Of a DNA stretch of 18,743 nucleotides, positions 7,044 to 14,500 are shown piece after piece. This stretch comes from DASSBG01 sp965651365 (GTDB lineage: Bacteria > Pseudomonadota > Gammaproteobacteria > Xanthomonadales > Rhodanobacteraceae): positions 1 through 18,743 of the forward strand of contig CBFGSA010000050.1 in assembly GCA_965651365.1 (NCBI GenBank), in the 5' to 3' direction. Made by a program: the position numbers and the translations under genes. The notes beneath the pieces are model-generated. The model had not been told where the DNA came from, ran no database searches, and worked only from the letters and a program-made list of their open reading frames with translations. Each line of letters opens with the position of its first letter. The first letter of the stretch is position 1.

Positions 7044-8087
7044 ATGAGCCAGACATCGGACACCAACCGCCGCTTCGTGCTGGCCTCGCGACCCGAGGGC
7101 GCGCCAACGGCAGACCATTTCCGGCTGGAGAAACGGGCTGTGCCGGTTCCGGACGAGGGCCAGGTGCTGCTGCGCACGGTGTTCCTGTCGCTCGATCCGT
7201 ACATGCGCGGGCGCATGAGCGATGCGCCCTCCTACGCCGATCCGGTGGCGATTGATCAGGTCATGGTCGGCGGTACGGTGTGTCGGGTGGTGGAGTCGAA
7301 ACACCCGAAGTTCCAGCGCGGTGACTGGGTTCTGGGCTATTCCGGCTGGCAGGACTATGCGCTGTCCGACGGCAAGGGACTGAACAAGCTCAACGATCTG
7401 GCCAATCCGTCGTGGGCGCTGGGCATTCTGGGCATGCCGGGCTTCACCGCCTACATGGGCCTGCTCGACATCGGCCAGCCGCAGAAGGGCGAGACCGTGG
7501 TGGTGGCGGCCGCCTCCGGAGCGGTCGGCTCGGTGGTGGGGCAGATTGCCAAACTCAAGGGCTGCCGCATTGTCGGTATCGCCGGCGGTGAAAAGAAATG
7601 CGACTACGTGACCGACACGCTGGGTTTCGATTCCTGCCTGGACCATCACCAGGACGGTCTGGACGAGCGACTTGCAGCGGCCTGCCCCGATGGCATTGAC
7701 GTGTACTTTGAAAGCGTGGGCGGCGCCGTGTTCGATGCGGTGCTGCCGCTGCTCAATAGCAAAGCGCGGATTCCGCTGTGCGGTCTGGTGGCCAGCTACA
7801 ACGCCACCGAACTGCCCTCCGGTCCCGACCGCCTGCCGCTGCTGATGGGCACCTTGCTGAAAAAGCGCATCCGCATGCAGGGCTTCATCATCTTCGACGA
7901 CTACGGTGATCGCTACGGCGAGTTTGCCAAAGCCATGGGCGAGTGGGTCGCCGACGGCAAAATGCACTATCGCGAGGACGTGGTCGATGGTCTGGAGAAG
8001 GCGCCCGAGGCATTCATCGGCATGCTGCAAGGCAGCAACTTCGGCAAGCTGGTGGTGCGGGTGGGGCCGGACGGCGGCGTGTCGTAG
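7044..8087 (+). CDS. curA: NADPH-dependent alkenal/one oxidoreductase, CurA-like
   Basis: A 347-residue zinc-independent medium-chain dehydrogenase/reductase that reduces the C=C bond of enones with NADPH. It closely follows E. coli CurA (YncB) as I remember it: 'RRFVLASRPEGAPTADHFRL' at the start, 'LSLDPYMRGRMSDAPSY' (residues 49-65), 'GDWVLGYSGWQDY' (93-105), 'GMPGFTAYMGLLDIGQP', the nucleotide-binding loop AASGAVGSVVGQIAK (156-170), and 'YNATELPSGPDRLPLLM'. CurA reduces curcumin; relatives act on prostaglandin-like and other reactive enones, so general detoxification is the safer role. I start it at the ATG at 7044 rather than 24 codons earlier because AAGGGG (7031-7036) sits seven bases before it and family members begin just before RR(F/W)VLASRP. 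It stands alone between a terminator and a separate exported-protein gene. Confidence 0.93.
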   Translation: MSQTSDTNRRFVLASRPEGAPTADHFRLEKRAVPVPDEGQVLLRTVFLSLDPYMRGRMSDAPSYADPVAIDQVMVGGTVCRVVESKHPKFQRGDWVLGYSGWQDYALSDGKGLNKLNDLANPSWALGILGMPGFTAYMGLLDIGQPQKGETVVVAAASGAVGSVVGQIAKLKGCRIVGIAGGEKKCDYVTDTLGFDSCLDHHQDGLDERLAAACPDGIDVYFESVGGAVFDAVLPLLNSKARIPLCGLVASYNATELPSGPDRLPLLMGTLLKKRIRMQGFIIFDDYGDRYGEFAKAMGEWVADGKMHYREDVVDGLEKAPEAFIGMLQGSNFGKLVVRVGPDGGVS

Positions 8088-8120
8088 CTGGACATGCGGT
8101 CGCCATTGTCCCGGCGCAAC

Positions 8121-8149
8121 TTGAAAATGCTGCTTCGATGGCAGATGAT
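8121..8149 (+). promoter_or_regulatory. Candidate promoter of the IPTL-CTERM protein gene
   Basis: TTGAAA (8121-8126), 17 bases, then GATGAT (8144-8149), about 80 bases before the start at 8227. The match is moderate (five of six, then four of six). Confidence 0.35.
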
Positions 8150-8226
8150 TTGCTCTCGGCGAGTGCGCAGCGGGATGCAGAATGGCTGCGGCAGAATTCC
8201 GGGTGCTTTTTCAGAGAGGGGATGTC

Positions 8227-8772
8227 ATGAAACGTGCAGCAAGATTTGGATTCGCTGGTCTGATCGCGGTTCTTTTCTCCGGGGTGGTCCTGGCGGGCAG
8301 CGGTCAGTGGCAATTGCCGAACAACGCCCAGGCCATGACAGCCAGTGACGTTTGCAGCAATTTTTCGACGATATCTTTTACCGGTACAGTGGGTGCTGGC
8401 GCTACGAATGGCTACATCGGCGTTCCGGCTGTCGGAGAGACCTACACTATAAGTATTAGTGGACCCGGGACAGGTACCTTTCGGCTGGTTGGGGACGCCG
8501 GTGGAACCATTACTTACGCTGGCCCGACTTCGGTCCCCGGGACACTGACCTACACATTCAACAGTGCTCCACCGCCGAGCGCTGAAGGCGTCGGGTTTTA
8601 TTTTGATTCGGCTTCCGGAGACGTGACGCTCACCGCCAGTTGCGCGGCAGCATTGCCAGCGGCGATGGTGGTTCCATCCTTGAGTCTGTGGGGAATGTTG
8701 GCGTTCGGGCTGCTGCTGGTACTGGGCGTATTCCTGATGCGACTCAGGGGAGTTCGCAACGGCCAGGTGTAG
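8227..8772 (+). CDS. Exported protein with IPTL-CTERM-like C-terminal anchor
   Basis: A 181-residue protein of unknown function. Residues 1-23 form a signal peptide (basic MKRAAR, hydrophobic core, VLA before GSGQW). The mature part is rich in Gly, Thr and Ser with short beta-prone stretches and holds two cysteines (C43, C139) that could form a disulfide. The end has the tripartite plan of sorting signals: VPSLSLWG (149-156), close to the IPTL..W motif, then a hydrophobic helix (about 157-171), then a basic tail RLRGVRNGQV. IPTL-CTERM domains are thought to direct processing and surface retention of exported proteins. I chose the ATG at 8227 because GAGAGGGGAT (8214-8223) precedes it and the signal peptide starts there; an in-frame ATG 15 codons earlier adds residues that do not suit a signal peptide. 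Base composition is more AT-rich than its neighbours, hinting at acquisition. Confidence 0.75.
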   Translation: MKRAARFGFAGLIAVLFSGVVLAGSGQWQLPNNAQAMTASDVCSNFSTISFTGTVGAGATNGYIGVPAVGETYTISISGPGTGTFRLVGDAGGTITYAGPTSVPGTLTYTFNSAPPPSAEGVGFYFDSASGDVTLTASCAAALPAAMVVPSLSLWGMLAFGLLLVLGVFLMRLRGVRNGQV

Positions 8773-8797
8773 CACCCCGGTTTCCGGGTGGTGCCAT
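8773..8797. repeat. Imperfect hairpin after the IPTL-CTERM gene
   Basis: CACCCCGG and CCGGGTG can pair with a one-base bulge immediately after the stop codon. There is no T-run, so this is at best a weak terminator or mRNA 3' end stabiliser. Confidence 0.35.
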
Positions 8798-8875
8798 TGG
8801 CTTCGGGCGAAGCGGCTGCGCGGTGCGCTGTCCGGGATGACGCTCTGACGTCAACGTGCTGCGCGCTGGTGGTAG

Positions 8876-8900
8876 CAAAAAGCCCGCCAGGTAGCGGGCT
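8876..8900 (-). terminator. Distal rho-independent terminator, rpmB-rpmG operon
   Basis: On the minus strand AGCCCGC (8900-8894) pairs with GCGGGCT (8887-8881) around a 6-base loop and is followed by a T-run (8881-8877). It is a strong 7-bp GC-rich stem. On the plus strand it has no T-run and should not end the IPTL-CTERM transcript. It is about 290 bases after the rpmG stop. Confidence 0.65.
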
Positions 8901-9069
8901 TCAGGCAAGCAAGTGGATTATTCGCGCCTTCCTGGCGCTCACCCTCCGGGCCATCGGCTGCGCCGATGTTCGCCTTCGGCAATCCTGCCTCGGCGTCTGG
9001 ATCAGCGCTTTGCGCTGTCCAGGATGACGCACTGACAAAGGCGACTGCGCTTTGCGCGGCGTTGACAGG

Positions 9070-9097
9070 AAAAAGGCCCGCCGCAATGACGGGGCTC
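9070..9097 (-). terminator. Proximal terminator-like hairpin after rpmG
   Basis: On the minus strand GCCC..CG pairs with CG..GGGC across a TCATTG loop with a two-base bulge, followed by TTTTT (9074-9070). It is the module's second copy of the hairpin-plus-T-run, about 100 bases after the rpmG stop. Confidence 0.5.
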
Positions 9098-9113
9098 TTC
9101 GGCAAGAAAGTGG

Positions 9114-9145
9114 ATCCCGGGTTCTGGCCTCGCCAGCCCCGGGAT
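9114..9145. repeat. Long palindromic hairpin in repeat module
   Basis: ATCCCGGG (9114-9121) pairs perfectly with CCCGGGAT (9138-9145); inside it CTGGC (9124-9128) pairs with GCCAG (9132-9136) around a 3-base loop. The first module copy has an analogous hairpin at 8997-9022 (CTGGA, then CAGCGC, against GCGCTG and TCCAG). Confidence 0.7.
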
Positions 9146-9192
9146 GACGCACCGACAAAGGCGACTGCGCTTTGCGCAGCCGCGTCAGTGCG

Positions 9193-9357
9193 TCACTTGA
9201 TTTTGCCTTCCTTGTAGATGACGTGCTTGCGTACGACGGGGTCGTACTTCTTGATGGCCATCTTTTCCGGCGTGTTCTTCTTGTTCTTGTTGGTGGTGTA
9301 GAAGTGACCGGTGCCGGCGGAGGAAATCAGGCGGATCTTGTCGCGTTTGGTAGCCAT
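9193..9357 (-). CDS. rpmG: 50S ribosomal protein L33
   Basis: A complete 54-residue protein, MATKRDKIRLISSAGTGHFY followed by TTNKNKKNTPEKMAIKKYDP and VVRKHVIYKEGKIK. This is the standard L33 sequence, with the SSAGTGHFYTT and KYDPVVRKHV blocks. It carries no CXXC zinc ribbon pairs, so it is the cysteine-free (C-minus) form used without zinc. It binds the large subunit near the E site. AGGAGA lies 8 bases before the ATG. It is the second gene of the rpmB-rpmG operon, 14 bases after rpmB. Confidence 0.97.
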   Translation of the reverse strand: MATKRDKIRLISSAGTGHFYTTNKNKKNTPEKMAIKKYDPVVRKHVIYKEGKIK

Positions 9358-9371
9358 GTCTCAGCTCTCCT

Positions 9372-9608
9372 TCAGATCTTTTCGCCGCGGGCACGCATGT
9401 CGGCCAGCACGGACTCGATGCCGTTCTTGTCGATGGTGCGCAGGGCATGGTTGGAAACGCGCAGCTTGATCCAGCGCTTTTCGCTGGGAACCCAGAAGCG
9501 GCGTTCATGCAGGTTGGGCAGCCAGCGGCGGCGGGTGGTGTTGTTGGCGTGCGAGACGTTGTTGCCGGTCTGCACGCGTTTTCCGGTGACTTGGCATACA
9601 CGAGCCAT
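9372..9608 (-). CDS. rpmB: 50S ribosomal protein L28
   Basis: A 78-residue protein starting MARVCQVTGKRVQTGNNVSH, with 'RRRWLPNLHERRFWVPSEKRW' split across the centre and 'LADMRARGEKI' at the end. This matches bacterial L28 over its whole usual length (about 78 residues). The longer open frame reaching 9878 is not used: the ATG at 9608-9606 begins the conserved sequence and GAAGGAA (9621-9615) precedes it at the right distance. The single cysteine (C5) means it is the cysteine-poor form that does not bind zinc. It is the first gene of the rpmB-rpmG operon, needed for ribosome large-subunit assembly, and is transcribed divergently from secB. Confidence 0.97.
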   Translation of the reverse strand: MARVCQVTGKRVQTGNNVSHANNTTRRRWLPNLHERRFWVPSEKRWIKLRVSNHALRTIDKNGIESVLADMRARGEKI

Positions 9609-9762
9609 GGTCGGTTCCTTCAGCGTTGAATTGGGCTGCTCTTTGGCCAGAACAGCAACGGCCCAGCGGCGGCGATCCGCCACGCGATACTGGAAAGTGG
9701 CCGATCCCGGGTCCCGCATCGCGTCGCGGAGACATCCGGCGACACCGGATGGATCAGGCCAG
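9609..9762 (-). promoter_or_regulatory. Long structured leader of the rpmB-rpmG mRNA
   Basis: If the promoter at 9769-9797 is used, about 150 untranslated bases precede rpmB. They hold a 7-bp hairpin CATCCGG (9733-9739)/CCGGATG (9745-9751) with a 5-base loop and GGCGG (9668-9672)/CCGCC (9677-9681) with a 4-base loop. A role in feedback by a ribosomal protein is conceivable but not shown. Confidence 0.35.
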
Positions 9763-9768
9763 CCGCAC

Positions 9769-9797
9769 TTTATAGCAGACTTTCCTGCAGACAACAA
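9769..9797 (-). promoter_or_regulatory. Promoter candidate for rpmB-rpmG
   Basis: On the minus strand TTGTTG (9797-9792), 17 bases, TATAAA (9774-9769). Both hexamers match sigma-70 consensus well and stand out in GC-rich DNA. No equally good secB promoter is seen on the other strand of this 288-base divergent region. Confidence 0.55.
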
Positions 9798-9896
9798 CGA
9801 TTTTGCGCTTGGCAGGGCCGGCAAAGCTACACCGTCGGCCCGTTGTATGAGACAATTACCGTCTTTTCCCATCAACACGCTGAAGAGAACCTATTC

Positions 9897-10415
9897 ATGG
9901 CAGACAACACACCCGCCACCAACGGCCAGGCCGCGTCCGGCAATGATCCGACGCAGCAGGCCCAGCTGAACCTGCAGAAGGTCTACATCAAGGACGCCTC
10001 TTTTGAAGTTCCGAACGCGCCGCAGGTGTTCCAGGAGCAGGGCCAGCCGCAGGTGCAGCTGAACCTGGGCCAGAAGCACGCCAAGCTGGCCGAAGGCGTA
10101 CACGAAGTGGTGCTGACGCTCACCATTACCTGCACCATGAACGACTCGACGGCCTACCTGGCCGAAGTGCACCAGGCCGGCATCTTCGGTGTCAACGGTT
10201 TTGACGAATCAGGCCTGGATGCGGTGCTGGGCAGCTATTGCCCCAACGTGCTGTTCCCGTATGCTCGCCAGATCCTGTCTGACCTGGTGCAAAATGGCGG
10301 TTTCCCGCCGTTCCTGCTGCAGCCGATCAACTTTGACGCGCTGTATGCCGAGCAGCAGCGCCGCCAGGCCGAAGCGGGTAGCGACGGCGAGGAAACGCCG
10401 GTCGGAAACGCCTGA
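9897..10415 (+). CDS. secB: Protein-export chaperone SecB
   Basis: A 172-residue acidic cytosolic chaperone that keeps precursors unfolded and delivers them to SecA. Recognisable blocks are 'LNLQKVYIKDASFEVPNAPQVF' (in two parts near residues 25-46), 'QAGIFGVNGF' and 'CPNVLFPYARQILSDLVQNGGFPPFLLQPINFDALY', read in pieces, which form the conserved C-terminal half including the SecA-binding area. It works as a tetramer. The start at 9897 has GAAGAG (9882-9887) ahead of it; the 18 codons before it in the open frame look unrelated. The N-terminal 20 residues (NTPATNGQAASGNDPTQQ) are low-complexity and make it somewhat longer than E. coli SecB. gpsA follows 11 bases later, the widespread secB-gpsA pair. 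Confidence 0.96.
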   Translation: MADNTPATNGQAASGNDPTQQAQLNLQKVYIKDASFEVPNAPQVFQEQGQPQVQLNLGQKHAKLAEGVHEVVLTLTITCTMNDSTAYLAEVHQAGIFGVNGFDESGLDAVLGSYCPNVLFPYARQILSDLVQNGGFPPFLLQPINFDALYAEQQRRQAEAGSDGEETPVGNA

Positions 10416-10426
10416 GCGAATCGACG

Positions 10427-11446
10427 ATGACTGCAGCTTCCGTGGTTGCAGTACTCGGCGCCGGTTCCTGGGGGACCGCGCTGGCCACCCTGCTGGCGCG
10501 CAACGGCGCGCAGGTTCGCCTGTGGGCGCGTGACGCGACGATGCTGGCCGACATGGCCGAAAGCCGCGTCAACCGTCGCTACCTGCCAGGCTGCCCGCTG
10601 CCCGAATCGCTGCAGTTTCAGCCGGATCTGGCGCAGGCGCTCGATGGCGTCGACTGGGCACTGATCGCGGTGCCCAGCGAGGCTTTCGTGGGTCAGCTCG
10701 AGGCCGTGGCGCAACACTTGCCGTCGGCCGCAGGACTGGCCTGGGCGACCAAGGGTTTCGAACCGGGGACCGGGCGCTTTCTGCACGAGCTGGTGGTCGA
10801 ACGGCTGCCGCAGACGGCCCCGGCCGTGGTGACCGGGCCGTCGTTTGCGCGCGAGGTGGCGCGCAATCAGCCGACCGCAATCACGGTCAATTCCAGCGAT
10901 GCCGCATTCGCCCAGACCATCGCCGAGGCATTGCATTCGCCCACCTTTCGCGCCTACACCGGCACCGACATGCTTGGCGCCGAGCTGGGCGGTGCGATGA
11001 AGAACGTGCTGGCGGTCGCCACCGGTGTGGCCGACGGCATGGAGCTGGGACTCAATGCACGCGCCGGCCTGATCACCCGCGGCATGAACGAGATGCTGCG
11101 CCTGGGGCTGGCGCTGGGCGCGCGCGTGGAAACCCTGATGGGCCTGTCGGGCCTGGGCGATCTGGTGCTGACCTGCACCGGTGATCTGTCGCGCAACCGG
11201 CGCCTCGGTCTGGCGCTGGGCCGCGGTGTATCGCTGAACCAGGCCCTGACCGACATCGGCCAGGTTGTGGAAAGCACGGTGACCGCCCACGAAGTCGTGC
11301 GTCTGGCCGAGCGCCACGCGCTGGATCTGCCGATTGCCACCCACGTGCACAAGGTGCTGCATGGCGACATGACGCCGGACGAAGCGCTCAAGGCCATCAT
11401 GGCGCGCGAGCAAAAGCCCGAATATCCGGATCACCGCTTGTTCTGA
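10427..11446 (+). CDS. gpsA: Glycerol-3-phosphate dehydrogenase [NAD(P)+]
   Basis: A 339-residue cytosolic enzyme that reduces dihydroxyacetone phosphate to sn-glycerol 3-phosphate, the backbone precursor of phospholipids. The Rossmann loop GAGSWGTAL is at residues 11-19, 'ATKGFEPGTG' at 107-116, 'TGPSFAREVA' at 136-145, and the catalytic lysine is K192 in GGAMKNVLAVATG. 'GLSGLGDLVLTCTGDLSRNRR' is the C-terminal domain signature. The length is normal and nothing is missing. It follows secB by 11 bases and is very likely co-transcribed. After the stop there is a GCCC/GGGC mini-hairpin without a T-run. Confidence 0.96.
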   Translation: MTAASVVAVLGAGSWGTALATLLARNGAQVRLWARDATMLADMAESRVNRRYLPGCPLPESLQFQPDLAQALDGVDWALIAVPSEAFVGQLEAVAQHLPSAAGLAWATKGFEPGTGRFLHELVVERLPQTAPAVVTGPSFAREVARNQPTAITVNSSDAAFAQTIAEALHSPTFRAYTGTDMLGAELGGAMKNVLAVATGVADGMELGLNARAGLITRGMNEMLRLGLALGARVETLMGLSGLGDLVLTCTGDLSRNRRLGLALGRGVSLNQALTDIGQVVESTVTAHEVVRLAERHALDLPIATHVHKVLHGDMTPDEALKAIMAREQKPEYPDHRLF

Positions 11447-11468
11447 GCCCACTGCGGGCGGGGTGCCC

Positions 11469-11499
11469 TTGCAACGTGTTGGTCCCGGCCTGCTAAGCT
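11469..11499 (+). promoter_or_regulatory. Weak promoter candidate for the SNF2 helicase
   Basis: TTGCAA (11469-11474) and TAAGCT (11494-11499) are separated by 19 bases, 38 bases before the ATG. The same TAAGCT hexamer recurs before coaBC (15513-15518), which hints at a lineage-typical -10 box, but the match to consensus is modest. Confidence 0.3.
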
Positions 11500-11536
11500 G
11501 GTCATTTGCCCACGCTGCACAGCGACCGTTCAGCCC

Positions 11537-14500
11537 ATGCAGAATGCTCCCGCCCGCAGTACCCGCGACCAGGCACCCGGCACCGGACACGCCACGGGCG
11601 CGCTGCCCGTCGAGTGGCAACGCATCCTGGCGGTGAAAGCGTCCCAGTCTGCGCCGAGCGCCATTGGGCCACCGGAGGAGATGGCCGAGGGCATTCTCGG
11701 GTTCTACTTCGACTTCAGCCACGAGCAGGGCCAGTTGGCCGAACTTGAAGCGGCGCCGGTGCTGTTGCGGCGCGGCCCCGATGGCGAAGTGCTGCAGGCC
11801 GATGCGATTGATCCGGCACAAACACCCGGGTGTGACTTGTCCGGTGCCGAGGCGGCCTTGCTTGAGCGCGTGCTGGCACTGGACCATGTGCCGCGCAAGG
11901 GGCGCTTCTATGCCCACGTTGCCGGCCCCGACGCAGATGCCCTGCTGGCCGCCATGCTGGCCGGGGCGCGCTGCTTTCTGGGCGGTATTGCCGGTTTCTG
12001 GTTGCGCCGCGGGCCGCCGCGCCATACCGGCTGGGCCTGGCATGTGCATGCCGATGGCAGCCAGAAACTCCTGCCGCGCCTGCCGCCGGGCCAGCATGCG
12101 CTGCGCATTGGCCACCTGTGGTATGTCGATCCGGAAAGCTCGTCCCTCGGTCCGATCGAGGATGCGCTGGTCAATGCCGGAGTGCTCGATGCCCCGGCCC
12201 TCAATCCCGACCAGGCCGCAGTGCTGGCGAACGGGATGGCCGGTTCAGCCCTGGCAGACCGTATCCCGCTGCCCACCGTGTTCGATCCCCCGCGCGAGGT
12301 GGATCGTGCCCCGCATACCCAGCTGACCCTGCACGCGCTGACCCGGCACGCGCGTCTGGCCGCGGGCACACCGCCGCTGGCCTACGTGGGCCTGGCGTTC
12401 GATTACGTCGGCGTGCGCCTGACCGGGCATGAGAGCGAGGCGCAACCGTGCCGCGTGCAGGGCAAGCGCCTGCTCAGGATCACGCGCCACCGCGCCGAGG
12501 AACTGGCTGCGCTGGAGCGGCTGGAATCACTCGGTCTGGTGCCCGCGGTCGATTGCGAAGGCCTGCCCTGGGAGCTGACCGAGGTGCTGCCCGAGCACGC
12601 CTGGCTGTTTCCCGGCACCGGCTATACCGGCGCGCTGGAAGTGAACACGCCGGCGCGCTGGCTGTCGATGCGCCCACGGCTGGAGTCCGAAGGCTTCGAC
12701 ATCGACTACGCGCCCAGTTTCCCGTTCGAGGTGCTGGATGCAAAACCGCGCTGGTATGTGCGCGCCGTTCCCGATCGCCGCCGTCGCAACTACGTGCTGG
12801 AAATCGGGCTTGAAATAGACGATGCGCGGGTCAACCTGCTGCCCGCGGCCAGCCAGGCCCTGGGCGAGCACCAGTTCGACCTGATGGCGGCCGAGTCCGA
12901 AGCCGACGACGCCTGCTGGTACGCGCCGGTCGACGAGCGCCGCCGCATTCCGGTTGCGCTGTCGGAACTGCGCGCCCTGCTCAAGCCGGTGGCCGAGCAC
13001 CTCGAACGACCGGTTGACTCGCTGCGCCTGCCCTGGGGCCAGGCCGGTCGCCTGGAAGAGTTGGCTGCGGCCTTGCCCGTAGACGGACTGATGGACGCGC
13101 CGGCGCGCCTGAAGAGTCTGGCCAGCCGTCTGCGCACGGCAGCGCGCAAGGCCGAAGCCAGGGTACCCGAAGGATTTGTCGGCACGCTGCGCCACTACCA
13201 GCTCGAAGGCCTGCGCTGGCTCAATGCGCTGGCCGCAGCCGGGCTGGGCGGGGTGCTGGCCGACGACATGGGCCTGGGCAAGACCGTGCAAACATTGGTG
13301 CATGTGCTGGCACTGAAAGATGCCGGCGAACTGGACCACCCCGTGCTAGTGGTAGCTCCGACCAGCCTGCTGCCCAACTGGGAAGCGGAAATTACCCGCT
13401 ACACGCCGTCCTTGCGCACCCTCACCGTGCACGGTCCGCAGCGCGCCGAACAACTCGCACAACTGGACGGCCATGACCTGATCCTGACCAGCTATGCCCT
13501 GCTGCCGCGTGACCTGAAAGCCTACAAGCGGCACAGGTTTGCCCTGCTGGTGCTGGACGAGGCGCAGCAAGTCAAGAACCCGCGCACCCAGGCGCGCCGC
13601 GCCGCCTGCGTGCTGCGCGCCGCACGCCGTGTGTGCCTGACCGGGACGCCGCTGGAAAATCACCTGGGCGAGCTGTGGTCGCAGCTCGATCTGGCCGTGC
13701 CCGGCTTGCTCGGCGACGAGCGCCATTTTCGCAGCCAATACCGGATCCCGATCGAGAAACACGCTGATGCCGAGCGACAGGCGCGCCTCAATCGACGCAT
13801 TGCCCCATTCATCCTGCGCCGCAGCAAGGGCGAGGTAGCGCGCGAGCTGCCACCCAAGACCGAAATCACCCGTCGTGTGGTGCTGGAGGGGCGTCAGCGC
13901 CGCCTGTACGACAATTTGCGCACCCGTCTGGCGGAAGAGCTGCGCGAGGTGATTGCAGAGCGCGGCATCGAGAGCAGCGGCATCGTGGTGCTGGATGCCT
14001 TGCTCAAGCTGCGCCAAGTGTGCTGCGATCCGCGTCTGGTCAAGCACGACAGTGCACGCCGGATCACCCAGTCGGCCAAGTTCGAGCTGCTGATGGAAAT
14101 GCTGCCCGAGCTGATTGCCGAGGGCCGGCACATCCTGCTGTTCAGCCAGTTCACCGAAATGCTGGGCCTGATCGCCGCCGAGCTCGACAAGCGCAAGATC
14201 CGCTATACCACGCTGACCGGCGAGACCCGCGACCGCGCCACGCCCGTCGAGCAATTCCAGCAGGGCGAAACCCCGCTGTTCCTGCTCAGCCTCAAGGCGG
14301 GCGGCGTCGGCCTCAACCTCACCGCCGCCGACACCGTGATCCACTACGACCCGTGGTGGAATCCGGCCGCCGAAGCCCAGGCCAGCGACCGCGCCCACCG
14401 CATCGGCCAGGACAAGCCCGTGTTCGTCTACCGCCTGATCTGCGCCGACAGCGTCGAGGAACGCATCGAGGCCTTGAAGGCACGCAAGGCCGAACTGGCC

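Larger units (their letters stand above)
8876..9177. repeat. Duplicated intergenic module (two copies) with hairpins
   Basis: The 420 bases between the IPTL-CTERM gene and rpmG hold no credible gene. They contain two copies of one module, about 8876-9057 and 9070-9177. Each begins with AAAAA plus a GC-rich hairpin, continues with ggcaag(c/a)aagtggat (8904 and 9101 onward), and ends with a 36-base segment (9022-9057 and 9142-9177) that differs at one position. The first copy is longer in the middle. A diverged fragment with gcgctgtccgggatgacg lies at 8825-8842. The GGATGACG/GGATCC(C) ends resemble dispersed palindromic repeats common between genes in proteobacteria. Confidence 0.7.

Noticed and set aside
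8788..9158. Several short open frames on both strands between the IPTL-CTERM gene and rpmG
   Set aside because: They run through duplicated hairpin repeats, lack ribosome sites and resemble the spurious hypothetical genes often called in such repeats.
8876..9177. Possible CRISPR array
   Set aside because: Only two copies, unequal spacing elements with hairpins and terminators inside, and no cas genes.
11446..11480. GCCC/GGGC hairpin after gpsA as a terminator
   Set aside because: Stem of four pairs with no following T-run.
10235..12115. A 626-codon minus-strand frame opposite gpsA and the SNF2 start
   Set aside because: No domain resemblance, and gpsA is certain on the plus strand.
13346..14398. 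A 350-codon minus-strand frame opposite the SNF2 motor domain
   Set aside because: Antisense to a conserved helicase core; no recognisable motifs.
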